NCBI RefSeq assembly: GCF_947494125.1
Contig: NZ_CANLTU010000010.1
Coordinates: 1 to 64,000 of the forward strand
Reading direction: 5' to 3'
Source: an uncultured Tenacibaculum sp.
GTDB lineage: Bacteria > Bacteroidota > Bacteroidia > Flavobacteriales > Flavobacteriaceae
Length of the DNA: 64,000 bases
The position numbers and the translations under genes were made by a program. Every line of letters begins with the position of its first letter. Position 1 is the stretch's first letter. The notes beneath the pieces are model-generated. The model searched no databases, was not told the DNA's origin, and saw only the letters and a list, made by a program, of their open reading frames with translations. Below, one piece after another: positions 1 through 9,678 of this stretch.

Positions 1-3000
1 ATTGTAATCGTTCCTGTATTACACGTTTCGTCTACTAACGTAGTTGTTAATCCTAATTGTGGATTTAATGTATGATTTGTTTGTGTTGATACACAACCCG
101 ATCCATCGCGTACATCTACTGTATATGCTTTTGGCGTTAATCCTGTAAATGTATAGGTAGTTGCCGTAGCTGGAGTTGGGGTTTGCCATGGTCCGCCATC
201 TAAACTAAATTGATAATCGCCGTTTCCTTGCGTTACATTTACAACTATCTCGCCATTACTTCCATCGTAACATTGTGTTACTGTGGCCGTGTGTAATACT
301 GTTGCTGGTGGATCAACAGTTACACTAACTGGTACACAACTATTTCTCGCTATTGTAATTTGTACATTGTCAATTAAATTACCTACACTTAAACTTCCCG
401 TTGCTGTAGATACTGCATCAAAAGCAATAACTGTAGTTGACTGTCCTACTGGAACTGTATAAGTTCCTGAATAGACTCCCCAAGCTGATGTACCATCAGA
501 CATTGTTTCTACTATTGGTGCAGTTGCTAAATCTCCTCCAATCTTAACAGAAGCTACATCTACTCCACTTCTACCTCTATGTGCTACAGACCAATTGATT
601 ACATCTCCTGGTTCTGTACAGTATTCTTGATATAATGACCCTGGATTTCTAGCATTTAATTCAGCTAAAGCTACTCCATCATGCGGAGTTACACCTAAGA
701 AATTATTATACCATATTTCTATTCTATTTGAAGGGTCTGTTGTATCCCAACCTGGGACATCATCTTCATTTCTTTGACGAAAACCAGTTGTAGCTAACGC
801 TGGTGATTCAAAACTTCCATTTTCAAATAAGTTTGCCGTACATCCACATTCGTTACAATTTCTAGAGTCACGAACCATTACAATGTAATTCCCTACTGCA
901 ACATTTGTAAATACTGGAGATGATTGCCAATTTGCTCCTCCATCAACACTAAATGTATATGGAGGTATACCTCCTGTAGACACAGCTGTAATTGTACCTC
1001 CTGTTGCTGCACCAGCACAAACAGCTTGCTGTGTTACTGAAGCTGATAAAGTTAATTCTGTAGGTTCTCCTATTATAACTTGCCCTAAATCAATATCACA
1101 ATTTAAAGCTCCAGAAGTTTCTCTTACAAATACACTATATGTTCCTGCTGCTAATCCAACAATTCTATATGGATTATCTGCTGTTGACGACCAAGTTGTT
1201 CCTCCATCAATTGAATATTCATAACTTCCTCCAGTAAAATTATTGGCAGAAATAGTTATTGTCCCATTATCAGAACCATGACATTCACTATCTGTATTTC
1301 CAACAACGCTACCTGTAAACTCTTGCCCTGCAGCAATATTTACAATAATATCTTCTGTACATGCACTTCCGTATGCAACTGTAAACGTATGTGATCCTAC
1401 GGCTACATTATTAAATACATTACTTGACTGTGCTGTTCCTCCATCTAAGCTATATGTATAAGTTCCTACACTTGGAGTTATCGTTACATTTGCTGTACCG
1501 TCGCAATTATAAACAACTGAACTTCCTAAAGTAGGTGCTGCTGGTAATGGAGCTATTACTACATCTCCTAAATCTCTTATACACCCTCTCGCATCCTCTA
1601 CTCTTGTATTGTATGTTCCTGCTGGTAAATTTGAAACAGTGGTTCCTGCTGCTGCACTATAATTAGTAGCGCCCGTTAATCGATAATAAAATGTATAAGC
1701 TGGTGTACCTCCTGTTGGTGCTGTAAATGTTAAACTTCCTAATACGGTATTTCCTGCCGCATTACATACAAGATCTGTAGCAGCAACTGTACCTCCTGCT
1801 AAAGCAGTTGGTTCGTTAATTGCAATATTTGTTATTTCGTAATTACATTGATAACCTGTTTTAGACGCTCTAATTGTAATCGTATAATTAGTATTTGCTG
1901 ATAAATTATTGAACACTCCTGTTGTATTCCAATTTGTACCTCCATTGATACTATACTCTATCGGAGCAAAGCCTAAATCACTTCCTACTACATTTACTTC
2001 TATTCTACCATCTGTTAAACCGTTACATGAAATATCAGTTGTGGTGTGTGTAAATTGTAATGGTGGTTCAACATTAATTGTTACTGGACTTGATATTGTA
2101 GAACAATTATTACTATCTATTACTAAAAAAGTATAGGTTCCTTCTTGCCCATTAATAACATTAAATGTAGTATTTGTAAAATAATCACCTGATGGTATCG
2201 CTGCAATACTAGCATGCAAATTTACTCCATCTTTAGACCATACAGCAAAAGTATAATTATCTCCAGTATTAATTGTACCTCCAGTGGCATTTAATGTTAT
2301 AATTCCATTAGAAGCCCCATTAAGACATGAAATATCTTTTGTAGCTACTGCAGCTAAATTAAGCTCTGCTGGCTCTACTATATTTATCATTTCTGTAGCA
2401 GCACAATCCGCAGTAGTAACATTTACAGTATAGGTACCACCATCTGTTACATTAAAAGTATGATCGTTTGTAGCTACAGGTCCAAAAGTAGCAACTGTTG
2501 CACCTCCTTGTGTTAACGTATATGTATAATCTCCTGGAACGTTATTTACTTGAATTCTAATTTGTGCTTGTTCATTAGCACATTGCATATTCGTTGTAAT
2601 TACGTCTATATCTATAGTTTCTTCTTGTATGTTTATTGAAGGAAAAGTATAAGTACACGCCGCTGCAGAAGATCCTGCTAAACGAATAGATAAATCATAA
2701 TCTCCTGGTTGTGTTACTGTAAATGTATTACCAGCTTGGAATGGAGCATTGAAACCTCCTGGTCCTGTTAAGCTATATTCGTATCCAACTGGAATATTGT
2801 TTATGGTAATATCTGCAGAAGCCCCACAAAGAATATCTTCTTTTACTATAGTAGGATTCAACGTTGCTTTATAAACATTAAAGTAATAGGTAGTTGGACA
2901 TAATCCGTCATACAATACTTCTAATTTATACTCTCCTGCATCACTAAAAGTCCTTGTTAAATCAGTTCCTAAATCATTCCATGTACATGCTGAACTTACG

Positions 3001-5150
3001 TTTGCACATCCTACTACTGTTTGATCTGGGCATGAGCTTTCATCTAATTGAAACCATCGTACTGTAGTTGCTGAACTTGCAACAAAAGGTAAATTTATTT
3101 CTCGTGTACTTCCATCTCCACATAAATAAATTTCAGCCAAAGGAAAACTATTACTTGGACATGAAGTTAAAATTTGATCTGCAAAACCTGCTAAAGGATT
3201 CGGTTGCGAATTAAAATCAGTTACAATAACTGTTTCTGTACTATCAATACAACCTACTGGCGCTGTTTTAGTTACTGTATAGGTACCTGCTTGGGTAACT
3301 GTTAATGTTTGGTTAGTTCCTATTACCGTTCCAGGATTATTTGCATTTACCCATGAATAAGATGCAAAACCATTTCCTGCTACTAAATCTAAATTCCCAC
3401 CACATAAAACTTGTGTTCTTTCAAATGTACATCCAGAAGTATCAACCAAGAAATTTGAAGTACCTACAATACCAAAATTACATGCGTCAATACCTGCAAA
3501 ACTTGGTTCATTTATTACTCTCGGCGTTCCTCCTTCATCACTATCATAATTTGCAAAAGCCTGATTTTGAATACGATTAGAACAAACATCTCTTAAATCG
3601 TTACAATCTGAAACTACTTGTACCTTTATTTTTATTTCATACGCAGGATCACCTTCTTCAACCATACTATCTGGTATGTTAAAACGTAATTCTCCTCTAA
3701 AACCGTTTGCTAAAGCCGGTGGTGTATACGTATAATTCGCTGCAGTTAAACCTGCAGGTAATATTAAATCTGCTTCTATTAAATCTACATTTTTAGGAAG
3801 TAAATCAACCAACTCAGTATTTAAAGCATTGTCAGTTCCTACATTCTGGAATCGTACTGTATAAAATAATTCATTTCCTAAGCCTACCGGTGCTCCTGCC
3901 AAATCATTACCAGCAGCATCTTCAATCGTTTTAATTAACTGTATTTTAGGCTCAATAATTTCAACCGATAAAGCATTTAAAAAAGCCCAATACACGTCTC
4001 CACTTGTGGTAAATCGTAAACTTGCACTCGTTTGATCGTTTGCTATAATACTGTTACTACTATTGTCTAACTGATATAAATCAACATCAAACCCTAAAGT
4101 ATTCTCACTGTTTGGAGTTCTATCTGTTAAGTATGCATCGTTTTCACTAATAGATCCATTAAAAAAGTTATAATTTCTTCTCCAAACCCAACCAATAGTA
4201 GGATCCCACACCCAACCAAATTGCGCTGGGTTTATATTTGGTGTTTCCTGATCTATATAATCTCCATTAGTATCTTGAATTTGAAAGCTATCACCTCCTA
4301 TCCCTTTATCTCCTTCTAATACTCCAACCAAAAGTTTTGCTCTTACAGGACCTACAGGTATAGTTTGAAAACCTGAATACGATATTGTTTCACTACTATT
4401 AATACTAGGGTCTATTGATGTAAAACCATCGAAAATAGAAATGTTTTTACTCGACAAGTTTTCGTTTTCATAAATTACCACCATAGTCCATCCTCCAGCT
4501 CCACCAACTCCATTAAGATTATCTACTCCTACAGTTGCTTTAATATCTGCTGCAAAATAATCTCCATTGGCATTAGTTCCTAAACCTGCTAACAATGTAG
4601 TTACATCATTATAGTATAGGTAAGGTCTCAATGTAGGTTGATCATTTTGGTCATATATAACAGTACCTGTTATATTTCTATAATTTATATCCCCTGGAAT
4701 TTTAAATTTAATTTGATCTTTATTAGGATCTCTAGTTGAAGAATCTTGATTTAACCAAGTTTCATATGGATATACTGCTCCCCAATACAATCCTGCATAT
4801 ACAACTCTTGAACAAGCTGGTAATGTAAGTCCAGCTCTTGAAGATGACTCTGTTGAAGCATCTCCATCAATATCAATGTATTGCATATCGAAGCTTCCAT
4901 TGGTAGAATTTCCATTATAAGGTACATCTGGCGTATCAGTTCCAGACGACCTACTTATAATATTATTCCCTATAAAAGTAATATCTCCTCTTATGTTAAC
5001 ACCACCACTACCTAAACGATTAGTGAAAGGCCTATCTGGTCTTTTATTAGTTTTTTTAACTATTTCTCTTACAGGCTTAGGATATGCCTGAGACTGTAAA
5101 TCTATTACTTGAAGTAATAATATTAATATTAATAGTAATCTTTTCATCAT
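1..5150 (-). CDS. Giant SprB-like cell-surface adhesin (5' part; C-terminus beyond left edge)
   Basis: The frame is open from ATG-ATG at 5150/5147 to the left edge, giving at least 1,716 residues with the C-terminus missing. It starts with a signal peptide (MMKRLLLILILLLQ...QSQA). The N-terminal ~400 residues form a domain with no family I can name. A DUF11-like segment follows at about residues 415-500. After that come many Ig/SprB-like repeats of ~80-90 residues, for example one with YTFSVDGGANWQSS near residue 1400, typical of the SprB repeat family of Flavobacterium gliding adhesins. A non-repeat domain lies at about 1440-1600. Such proteins are exported by the type IX secretion system and displayed on the surface; a C-terminal sorting signal is expected beyond the window. 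The gene is third in an apparent operon after a type B cargo and a PorP/SprF protein, 51 bp downstream of the latter. Family is fairly sure; a role in gliding or adhesion is inferred. Confidence 0.85.
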   Translation of the reverse strand, partial: MMKRLLLILILLLQVIDLQSQAYPKPVREIVKKTNKRPDRPFTNRLGSGGVNIRGDITFIGNNIISRSSGTDTPDVPYNGNSTNGSFDMQYIDIDGDASTESSSRAGLTLPACSRVVYAGLYWGAVYPYETWLNQDSSTRDPNKDQIKFKIPGDINYRNITGTVIYDQNDQPTLRPYLYYNDVTTLLAGLGTNANGDYFAADIKATVGVDNLNGVGGAGGWTMVVIYENENLSSKNISIFDGFTSIDPSINSSETISYSGFQTIPVGPVRAKLLVGVLEGDKGIGGDSFQIQDTNGDYIDQETPNINPAQFGWVWDPTIGWVWRRNYNFFNGSISENDAYLTDRTPNSENTLGFDVDLYQLDNSSNSIIANDQTSASLRFTTSGDVYWAFLNALSVEIIEPKIQLIKTIEDAAGNDLAGAPVGLGNELFYTVRFQNVGTDNALNTELVDLLPKNVDLIEADLILPAGLTAANYTYTPPALANGFRGELRFNIPDSMVEEGDPAYEIKIKVQVVSDCNDLRDVCSNRIQNQAFANYDSDEGGTPRVINEPSFAGIDACNFGIVGTSNFLVDTSGCTFERTQVLCGGNLDLVAGNGFASYSWVNANNPGTVIGTNQTLTVTQAGTYTVTKTAPVGCIDSTETVIVTDFNSQPNPLAGFADQILTSCPSNSFPLAEIYLCGDGSTREINLPFVASSATTVRWFQLDESSCPDQTVVGCANVSSACTWNDLGTDLTRTFSDAGEYKLEVLYDGLCPTTYYFNVYKATLNPTIVKEDILCGASADITINNIPVGYEYSLTGPGGFNAPFQAGNTFTVTQPGDYDLSIRLAGSSAAACTYTFPSINIQEETIDIDVITTNMQCANEQAQIRIQVNNVPGDYTYTLTQGGATVATFGPVATNDHTFNVTDGGTYTVNVTTADCAATEMINIVEPAELNLAAVATKDISCLNGASNGIITLNATGGTINTGDNYTFAVWSKDGVNLHASIAAIPSGDYFTNTTFNVINGQEGTYTFLVIDSNNCSTISSPVTINVEPPLQFTHTTTDISCNGLTDGRIEVNVVGSDLGFAPIEYSINGGTNWNTTGVFNNLSANTNYTITIRASKTGYQCNYEITNIAINEPTALAGGTVAATDLVCNAAGNTVLGSLTFTAPTGGTPAYTFYYRLTGATNYSAAAGTTVSNLPAGTYNTRVEDARGCIRDLGDVVIAPLPAAPTLGSSVVYNCDGTANVTITPSVGTYTYSLDGGTAQSSNVFNNVAVGSHTFTVAYGSACTEDIIVNIAAGQEFTGSVVGNTDSECHGSDNGTITISANNFTGGSYEYSIDGGTTWSSTADNPYRIVGLAAGTYSVFVRETSGALNCDIDLGQVIIGEPTELTLSASVTQQAVCAGAATGGTITAVSTGGIPPYTFSVDGGANWQSSPVFTNVAVGNYIVMVRDSRNCNECGCTANLFENGSFESPALATTGFRQRNEDDVPGWDTTDPSNRIEIWYNNFLGVTPHDGVALAELNARNPGSLYQEYCTEPGDVINWSVAHRGRSGVDVASVKIGGDLATAPIVETMSDGTSAWGVYSGTYTVPVGQSTTVIAFDAVSTATGSLSVGNLIDNVQITIARNSCVPVSVTVDPPATVLHTATVTQCYDGSNGEIVVNVTQGNGDYQFSLDGGPWQTPTPATATTYTFTGLTPKAYTVDVRDGSGCVSTQTNHTLNPQLGLTTTLVDETCNTGTIT

Positions 5151-5201
5151 CGTATGGGGGAATTTAATTATTGGGGATAATTATTATACCTAAACTTAAA
5201 A

Positions 5202-7040
5202 CTATTTTACATTTATTATGGATTTCCTATCATAAAAAGCGCCATCTAAATTGCTATTATACAATCGTATTGCTTCTTTTCGATCTTGGGTCTTAGCTAT
5301 ATATATATGCATATAACCTGTTGCTGGATTTATAAAATATCCTGCGTCTATATTATCGTTTCTTAATTCATCAACATTTCTATCTGCTAACGATTTTTTA
5401 GAGTTTACCCACACAACAATATAATAGCCTGGTGCTACTCCTTGCATTTTTGCCATGGTACGTACTCTTGCTGGCGGTTGCTTTTTAGGTTCTTTATAAC
5501 TATCTCCTTCTTTTCCAATAGTTAATTTTCGAACATAAACTCCATCTTTACCGCTCTTTTTTACTTTTATAGAAGACTCATCGTTCTTATCATTGTTTTT
5601 TTCATATAGCCTAGTTTTATCACTAAACTCTTCAAAAAACTTTTCATCTGCATCTTCTTCTTTAGCAAATCTATCAAGGTATACATAATACCATTTTGTT
5701 TTAGGTTCAAAAATGTATTTTGCCTCGTAACCTAATCGACTCCATTTTTCAATTAATGGATCAACACGATCTTTATTTCTATATCTGTCTGCAACTATAT
5801 AGTACATAGTACCTCCACCTCCTGTGTAGGTTACTGTACTTTGACGCCATGGTTTGTTTGATCTCCTTTTTAAAGAAGTATCTTTTTCATCCGTGCTATT
5901 TTCAACAGGTGTATTTACAGTTACTTTTACTGGTTCTGGTTGATTCTTTAACAAACGAAGTATTTGATCTACCTTTTTATTTAAAATATCTATAGAATCT
6001 TGTGCTTGTTGAATTTCGTCTGATAAATCATTATGCTCAGGATTATCATAGTCTAACTTCTTCTTAGTACCTCTATTAGGCAAGGTAACTTTTACATTAC
6101 CACCTCTTCTTGTTGGACGATCTCTTGTAAAATATTTTTTACCAAAATTGTAGATTATTCCAATCTCATTTGTTGATGCAAAATCACTTTTCTCATAGGT
6201 AAATCCTATGGCTAAGTTTTCAGAAATATTTACTCCTACTCCTGCTGAAATCCCGTATGTCTTATCGTAACCTGCTTTAATCCAACCCGCTTTTGGCAAA
6301 TCTAAAATAGCATTACCTCCTGCACTAAATGTTTCTTCTCCTGGTTTTCTTGCAATTGCTAAAACTCTTAAATCGGCTCCTTCAAAAATTCCTGATGCAT
6401 AGGTAAATTCATGGGAATACATTGCATGAGCAGAAAACGTTTTTTCACCAAAAGAAGTAGCCATTTCGCTACTTTTTAAATTAAAATCTACTAAATTTTC
6501 AAAAAACACCCCTACATCAAACTTTCCAAACGATAAGGTTACCGCTGGTTGAAAATTTACGATGGGTATATCTTGAAAATTTGCTACTTGTGGATCTGGT
6601 ACTGCTGAATTTACTTTTAGTCCGTCTGCACTTCTACGACTGTATAAAAAGTTAAATCCAAAAGTTAAATCCATATTATCATTTAACTGTAAACGGTGAG
6701 CATAATTTGCTAAGGCTCCAAAATCTTTAAAAACACCTACTTCTTGTTGGTAAATAGCCAATCCAGCTCCAACATTTTCGCGCATTTTTCCTGAATACGT
6801 TCCTACATACAACCTAGGATTGTCTTCAAACGCTACATTACTATTACGAACAATAGCTGTTATTGATGTTTTATTTTCTCTAAGTGCTGAAAAAGTGGGT
6901 ACTGTTAAAAAACGATTAAACTTCATAAAGTTTCTTGAAGTAAAACTATTGTATTGTTGTGCACTATTAGATACCTGCGCTTCCAACGAAAACGTAGTTA
7001 CCAATATTAACATGTATACTATAAACTTTTTAGTCCCCAT
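5202..7040 (-). CDS. PorP/SprF-family outer-membrane protein with C-terminal SPOR-like domains
   Basis: This 612-residue protein starts with a signal peptide (about 1-21). Residues ~25-305 resemble the PorP/SprF family of outer-membrane barrels that assist T9SS export or surface anchoring of SprB-type adhesins. A charged linker with a short coiled coil (about 338-366) follows. Two repeats then look SPOR-like: one at about 411-475 (MYYIVADRY...WYYVYLDRF) and one at about 535-605 (GYYIVVWVN...MHIYIAKTQ). SPOR domains usually bind denuded peptidoglycan, so the protein could link the outer-membrane barrel to the cell wall. PorP/SprF proteins are often only ~300-350 residues, so the extension is notable. 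It sits 6 bp after the type B cargo gene and 51 bp before the giant adhesin, as sprF sits next to sprB in Flavobacterium johnsoniae. The barrel family is clear; the SPOR assignment rests on pattern only. Confidence 0.82.
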   Translation of the reverse strand: MGTKKFIVYMLILVTTFSLEAQVSNSAQQYNSFTSRNFMKFNRFLTVPTFSALRENKTSITAIVRNSNVAFEDNPRLYVGTYSGKMRENVGAGLAIYQQEVGVFKDFGALANYAHRLQLNDNMDLTFGFNFLYSRRSADGLKVNSAVPDPQVANFQDIPIVNFQPAVTLSFGKFDVGVFFENLVDFNLKSSEMATSFGEKTFSAHAMYSHEFTYASGIFEGADLRVLAIARKPGEETFSAGGNAILDLPKAGWIKAGYDKTYGISAGVGVNISENLAIGFTYEKSDFASTNEIGIIYNFGKKYFTRDRPTRRGGNVKVTLPNRGTKKKLDYDNPEHNDLSDEIQQAQDSIDILNKKVDQILRLLKNQPEPVKVTVNTPVENSTDEKDTSLKRRSNKPWRQSTVTYTGGGGTMYYIVADRYRNKDRVDPLIEKWSRLGYEAKYIFEPKTKWYYVYLDRFAKEEDADEKFFEEFSDKTRLYEKNNDKNDESSIKVKKSGKDGVYVRKLTIGKEGDSYKEPKKQPPARVRTMAKMQGVAPGYYIVVWVNSKKSLADRNVDELRNDNIDAGYFINPATGYMHIYIAKTQDRKEAIRLYNSNLDGAFYDRKSIINVK

Positions 7041-7046
7041 AAATTT

Positions 7047-9332
7047 TTAATCTAATACCGAAATTGTTCCTGCTTTAAATAAAACATCGTCTTTAATTAT
7101 TTTATAATAAAAAACCCGCTGATTCCCTAAACTTTCAGTTGGCCAATCATTCTGATAATCGGTTGTGTTTAAAATTTCTTTACCATTTGAGTTATACAAC
7201 TGTATTCTAACAGTTGGTTGAAATGAATATTTATTTGATATTTCCCATGTATCGTTAATTCCATCTTGATTTGGCGTAACAATATTTGGCACAATAATTT
7301 GATCGTCTTGTTCTACAACTTCTATAGTTTTGGTAACCGTACAGCTACCTACACTTACTACCACTGTATAAAAGCCTAAAGCATTTACATCTAATGTTTC
7401 GTTTGTTGACAATACTGTTCCTGTACTATCTTGTCCTAAATGCCATACATAACTTTCTCCTCCCGATGCCGTTACTGTTACCGTTTGTCCTTGGTTTAAC
7501 ACTACTTTTACAGAGGGTGTAACTTCTACTACTGACTCATCAAACAATACTACATTTATAGGATCTACTGATCTCTCACAACCAAAGCCTGTCATTTTAA
7601 GTACGTATTCACCTATTGCATCTACGTCAAAATCTACTACATCAGTTGCAACTGCTGTAGTACTTCCATCCTTAAACCATTCGTATGTAAAACCAGGTAA
7701 TAAACCTCCTTCTATAGAATAGGTTATTTTACTTCCTGGATCGGTACATAATGAATTTGAGTTTGGAGCAGAAGTTATTGTTGGTAAGGGTGCAGCCAAC
7801 TTAACATTAATCTTATTAACTGACTTTGTCTTAATAACACCAGATCCACAAGTGCTAACTTCTAAATCGTATTCTCCATTACTTAAATAAGAATTTATTG
7901 TATACTCATTTGTATTTCCTGCTGAGGGAATAGCTACATTATCTTTATACCATTGATATTGCACCAATGGAGGAGCACTTGCACTAAGTTGTTCTGCTGT
8001 TAGATCATACTCATTCGAATTTTCATTCACTAGAGCTTTTACACCTACAATAACTAATTTAGCATCGGTAGATTCACATTCTTTATAATTAGTGTCTTCT
8101 ATCCTTATCTCTGCTTTAAATTCTTTTAATGAATAAATAGAATAAATTTCCGATTTTACTGTTGCCGGGCATGATGAAGATGTAGTTGGGTCTGTTACCA
8201 CTGCATAATATTCTCCTGATGAACCAATAGCAGTCGTAAATTGATTTGCCCCTGGAATCACTATATCATCTTTATACCATTGTATTGTTGCTCCAGAAGG
8301 AGCTCCTGTAATCTCAAGTTTCCTAGTTTCACATTCTAACCAAACACTTTCTCCTGGATCTACTGTGGTAATAGAAAAACTAGCTGTTGTTTTTTGTTTT
8401 AGTTCTACTTCAGTTGAAGTTGTAACACAAGCATCTGTACCTGTACCCGTAATAATTTTCAATACGTATTTACCAAATTGTCCTGCATTTGGTGTTATAT
8501 ATTGATTTGAATTTGAAGATTGTTTTAACACACCATCTAAATACCATTCATAAGTATATGCAGGATTATTTATTTTTGATTTAAATGTATGTGTTTCATT
8601 ACTACATATTTCTATTTCTGCTACCCCTTCAATCTGCGCATCTGCAGTACTAATACCTGAAACTAAAACCCTAATTGATTCAACAGCCGTACAAGCGCCA
8701 TAATCAACAACTACATAATAAAGACCAGGATCAGTTATTGTAAACTTAGGATCTTGTGTTGTAGCAATTAATGTATCTACGGCTCCGTTTTCTTTATACC
8801 ATAAATATTCACCAATAACAGTAGTACTTAAAAAGACCTCTCTACTTTCTCCAGGACATAAGGTAAACTTTTGATTTCCACTTGCATCAGCTATTGTTAA
8901 CTCATTAGAAGCAAACATATCATGGTAGGCTTGAAAAGAACTTGAAACTGAACTCATCTCTGGTGAAGTACTACGAACACGTATTCTATAATTTTTCCCA
9001 AAAGTACCTGATGGTAAATTAAAACCTACATTATTTATCATAAATACGTTATTTGGAACTGGTGTATTTACTTCTGTAAGTTTCACTGCAGGAGTACCAA
9101 AATTACCATCTGCATCAGACAATTCTACAATAAATTTATTATCATCATTAAAAAAGCTTCCGGAATAAGTTATGTCGATTAGAAAATTCCTAGGACCTGT
9201 AGGGTCATCATCACATGCACTTGCACCAAATTGTAAGGTAGGTGGATTTAAGGTCTGCGCAACCGTAGTGCTGTATATACAAAAGAGAAATACACCTAAA
9301 AGTATTTTTATGCTTCTAGTTATTTTGTTCAT
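7047..9332 (-). CDS. Secreted multi-Ig-like protein with T9SS type B sorting domain
   Basis: The 761-residue protein has an N-terminal signal peptide ending near TTVAQT (residue ~27). Several Ig/PKD-like repeats follow; they share a core of the form (Q/E)W(Y/F)KD near residues 180, 265, 355, 460 and 560. The last ~85 residues match the gliding-motility-associated C-terminal domain (CHU_C; T9SS type B sorting signal): IVPNIVTPNQDGINDTWEIS, then IQLYNSNGKEIL and a final strand ending in SVLD. Such cargo crosses the outer membrane through the type IX system and usually needs a PorP/SprF-like partner, and one is encoded 6 bp downstream. This gene is first in the three-gene module. No enzymatic domain is visible, so an adhesive or structural role is the best inference. 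Confidence 0.85.
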   Translation of the reverse strand: MNKITRSIKILLGVFLFCIYSTTVAQTLNPPTLQFGASACDDDPTGPRNFLIDITYSGSFFNDDNKFIVELSDADGNFGTPAVKLTEVNTPVPNNVFMINNVGFNLPSGTFGKNYRIRVRSTSPEMSSVSSSFQAYHDMFASNELTIADASGNQKFTLCPGESREVFLSTTVIGEYLWYKENGAVDTLIATTQDPKFTITDPGLYYVVVDYGACTAVESIRVLVSGISTADAQIEGVAEIEICSNETHTFKSKINNPAYTYEWYLDGVLKQSSNSNQYITPNAGQFGKYVLKIITGTGTDACVTTSTEVELKQKTTASFSITTVDPGESVWLECETRKLEITGAPSGATIQWYKDDIVIPGANQFTTAIGSSGEYYAVVTDPTTSSSCPATVKSEIYSIYSLKEFKAEIRIEDTNYKECESTDAKLVIVGVKALVNENSNEYDLTAEQLSASAPPLVQYQWYKDNVAIPSAGNTNEYTINSYLSNGEYDLEVSTCGSGVIKTKSVNKINVKLAAPLPTITSAPNSNSLCTDPGSKITYSIEGGLLPGFTYEWFKDGSTTAVATDVVDFDVDAIGEYVLKMTGFGCERSVDPINVVLFDESVVEVTPSVKVVLNQGQTVTVTASGGESYVWHLGQDSTGTVLSTNETLDVNALGFYTVVVSVGSCTVTKTIEVVEQDDQIIVPNIVTPNQDGINDTWEISNKYSFQPTVRIQLYNSNGKEILNTTDYQNDWPTESLGNQRVFYYKIIKDDVLFKAGTISVLD

Positions 9333-9678
9333 TTAAAGGGATCCTAAGGGACGATAAAAATACACTTTTTTTTAAATAAAGGTATTAACTCGCTATAATA
9401 TTATTAGGAAATATATAAAAACTAAATCAAACACACAATTCAAAAAACAAAAAACAACCATAAAACTCTAAAAAACAAGGTATTCACCCTTTGTTAATTT
9501 TTATAAAACTGACACTAAAAAAAACAATCCTTTAGATTTTTTTTCTTTCAAAAAAATACTAATATTTGTAAAAACAATTGCGAAATGTCGTGAAGCTATA
9601 AGCGACAAAATTTAATTTTAAACTTTAATCCCCCAAACCTTGCGTCTAAATAGCATAGACGTAAAAATCCTATTTATT
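9333..9678. other. 346-bp divergent intergenic region with a leader hairpin
   Basis: No gene is visible between the divergent type B cargo gene and the LRR gene. The region is very A/T-rich with long A runs. An inverted repeat CGTCTA-N7-TAGACG lies at 9643-9661, ending 17 bases before the ATG at 9679, so the LRR mRNA leader could fold there. I found no full TTTG-N19-TAnnTTTG promoter on either strand; a TATTTTTA sequence about 20 bp upstream of the minus-strand gene is the nearest match. Confidence 0.5.
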
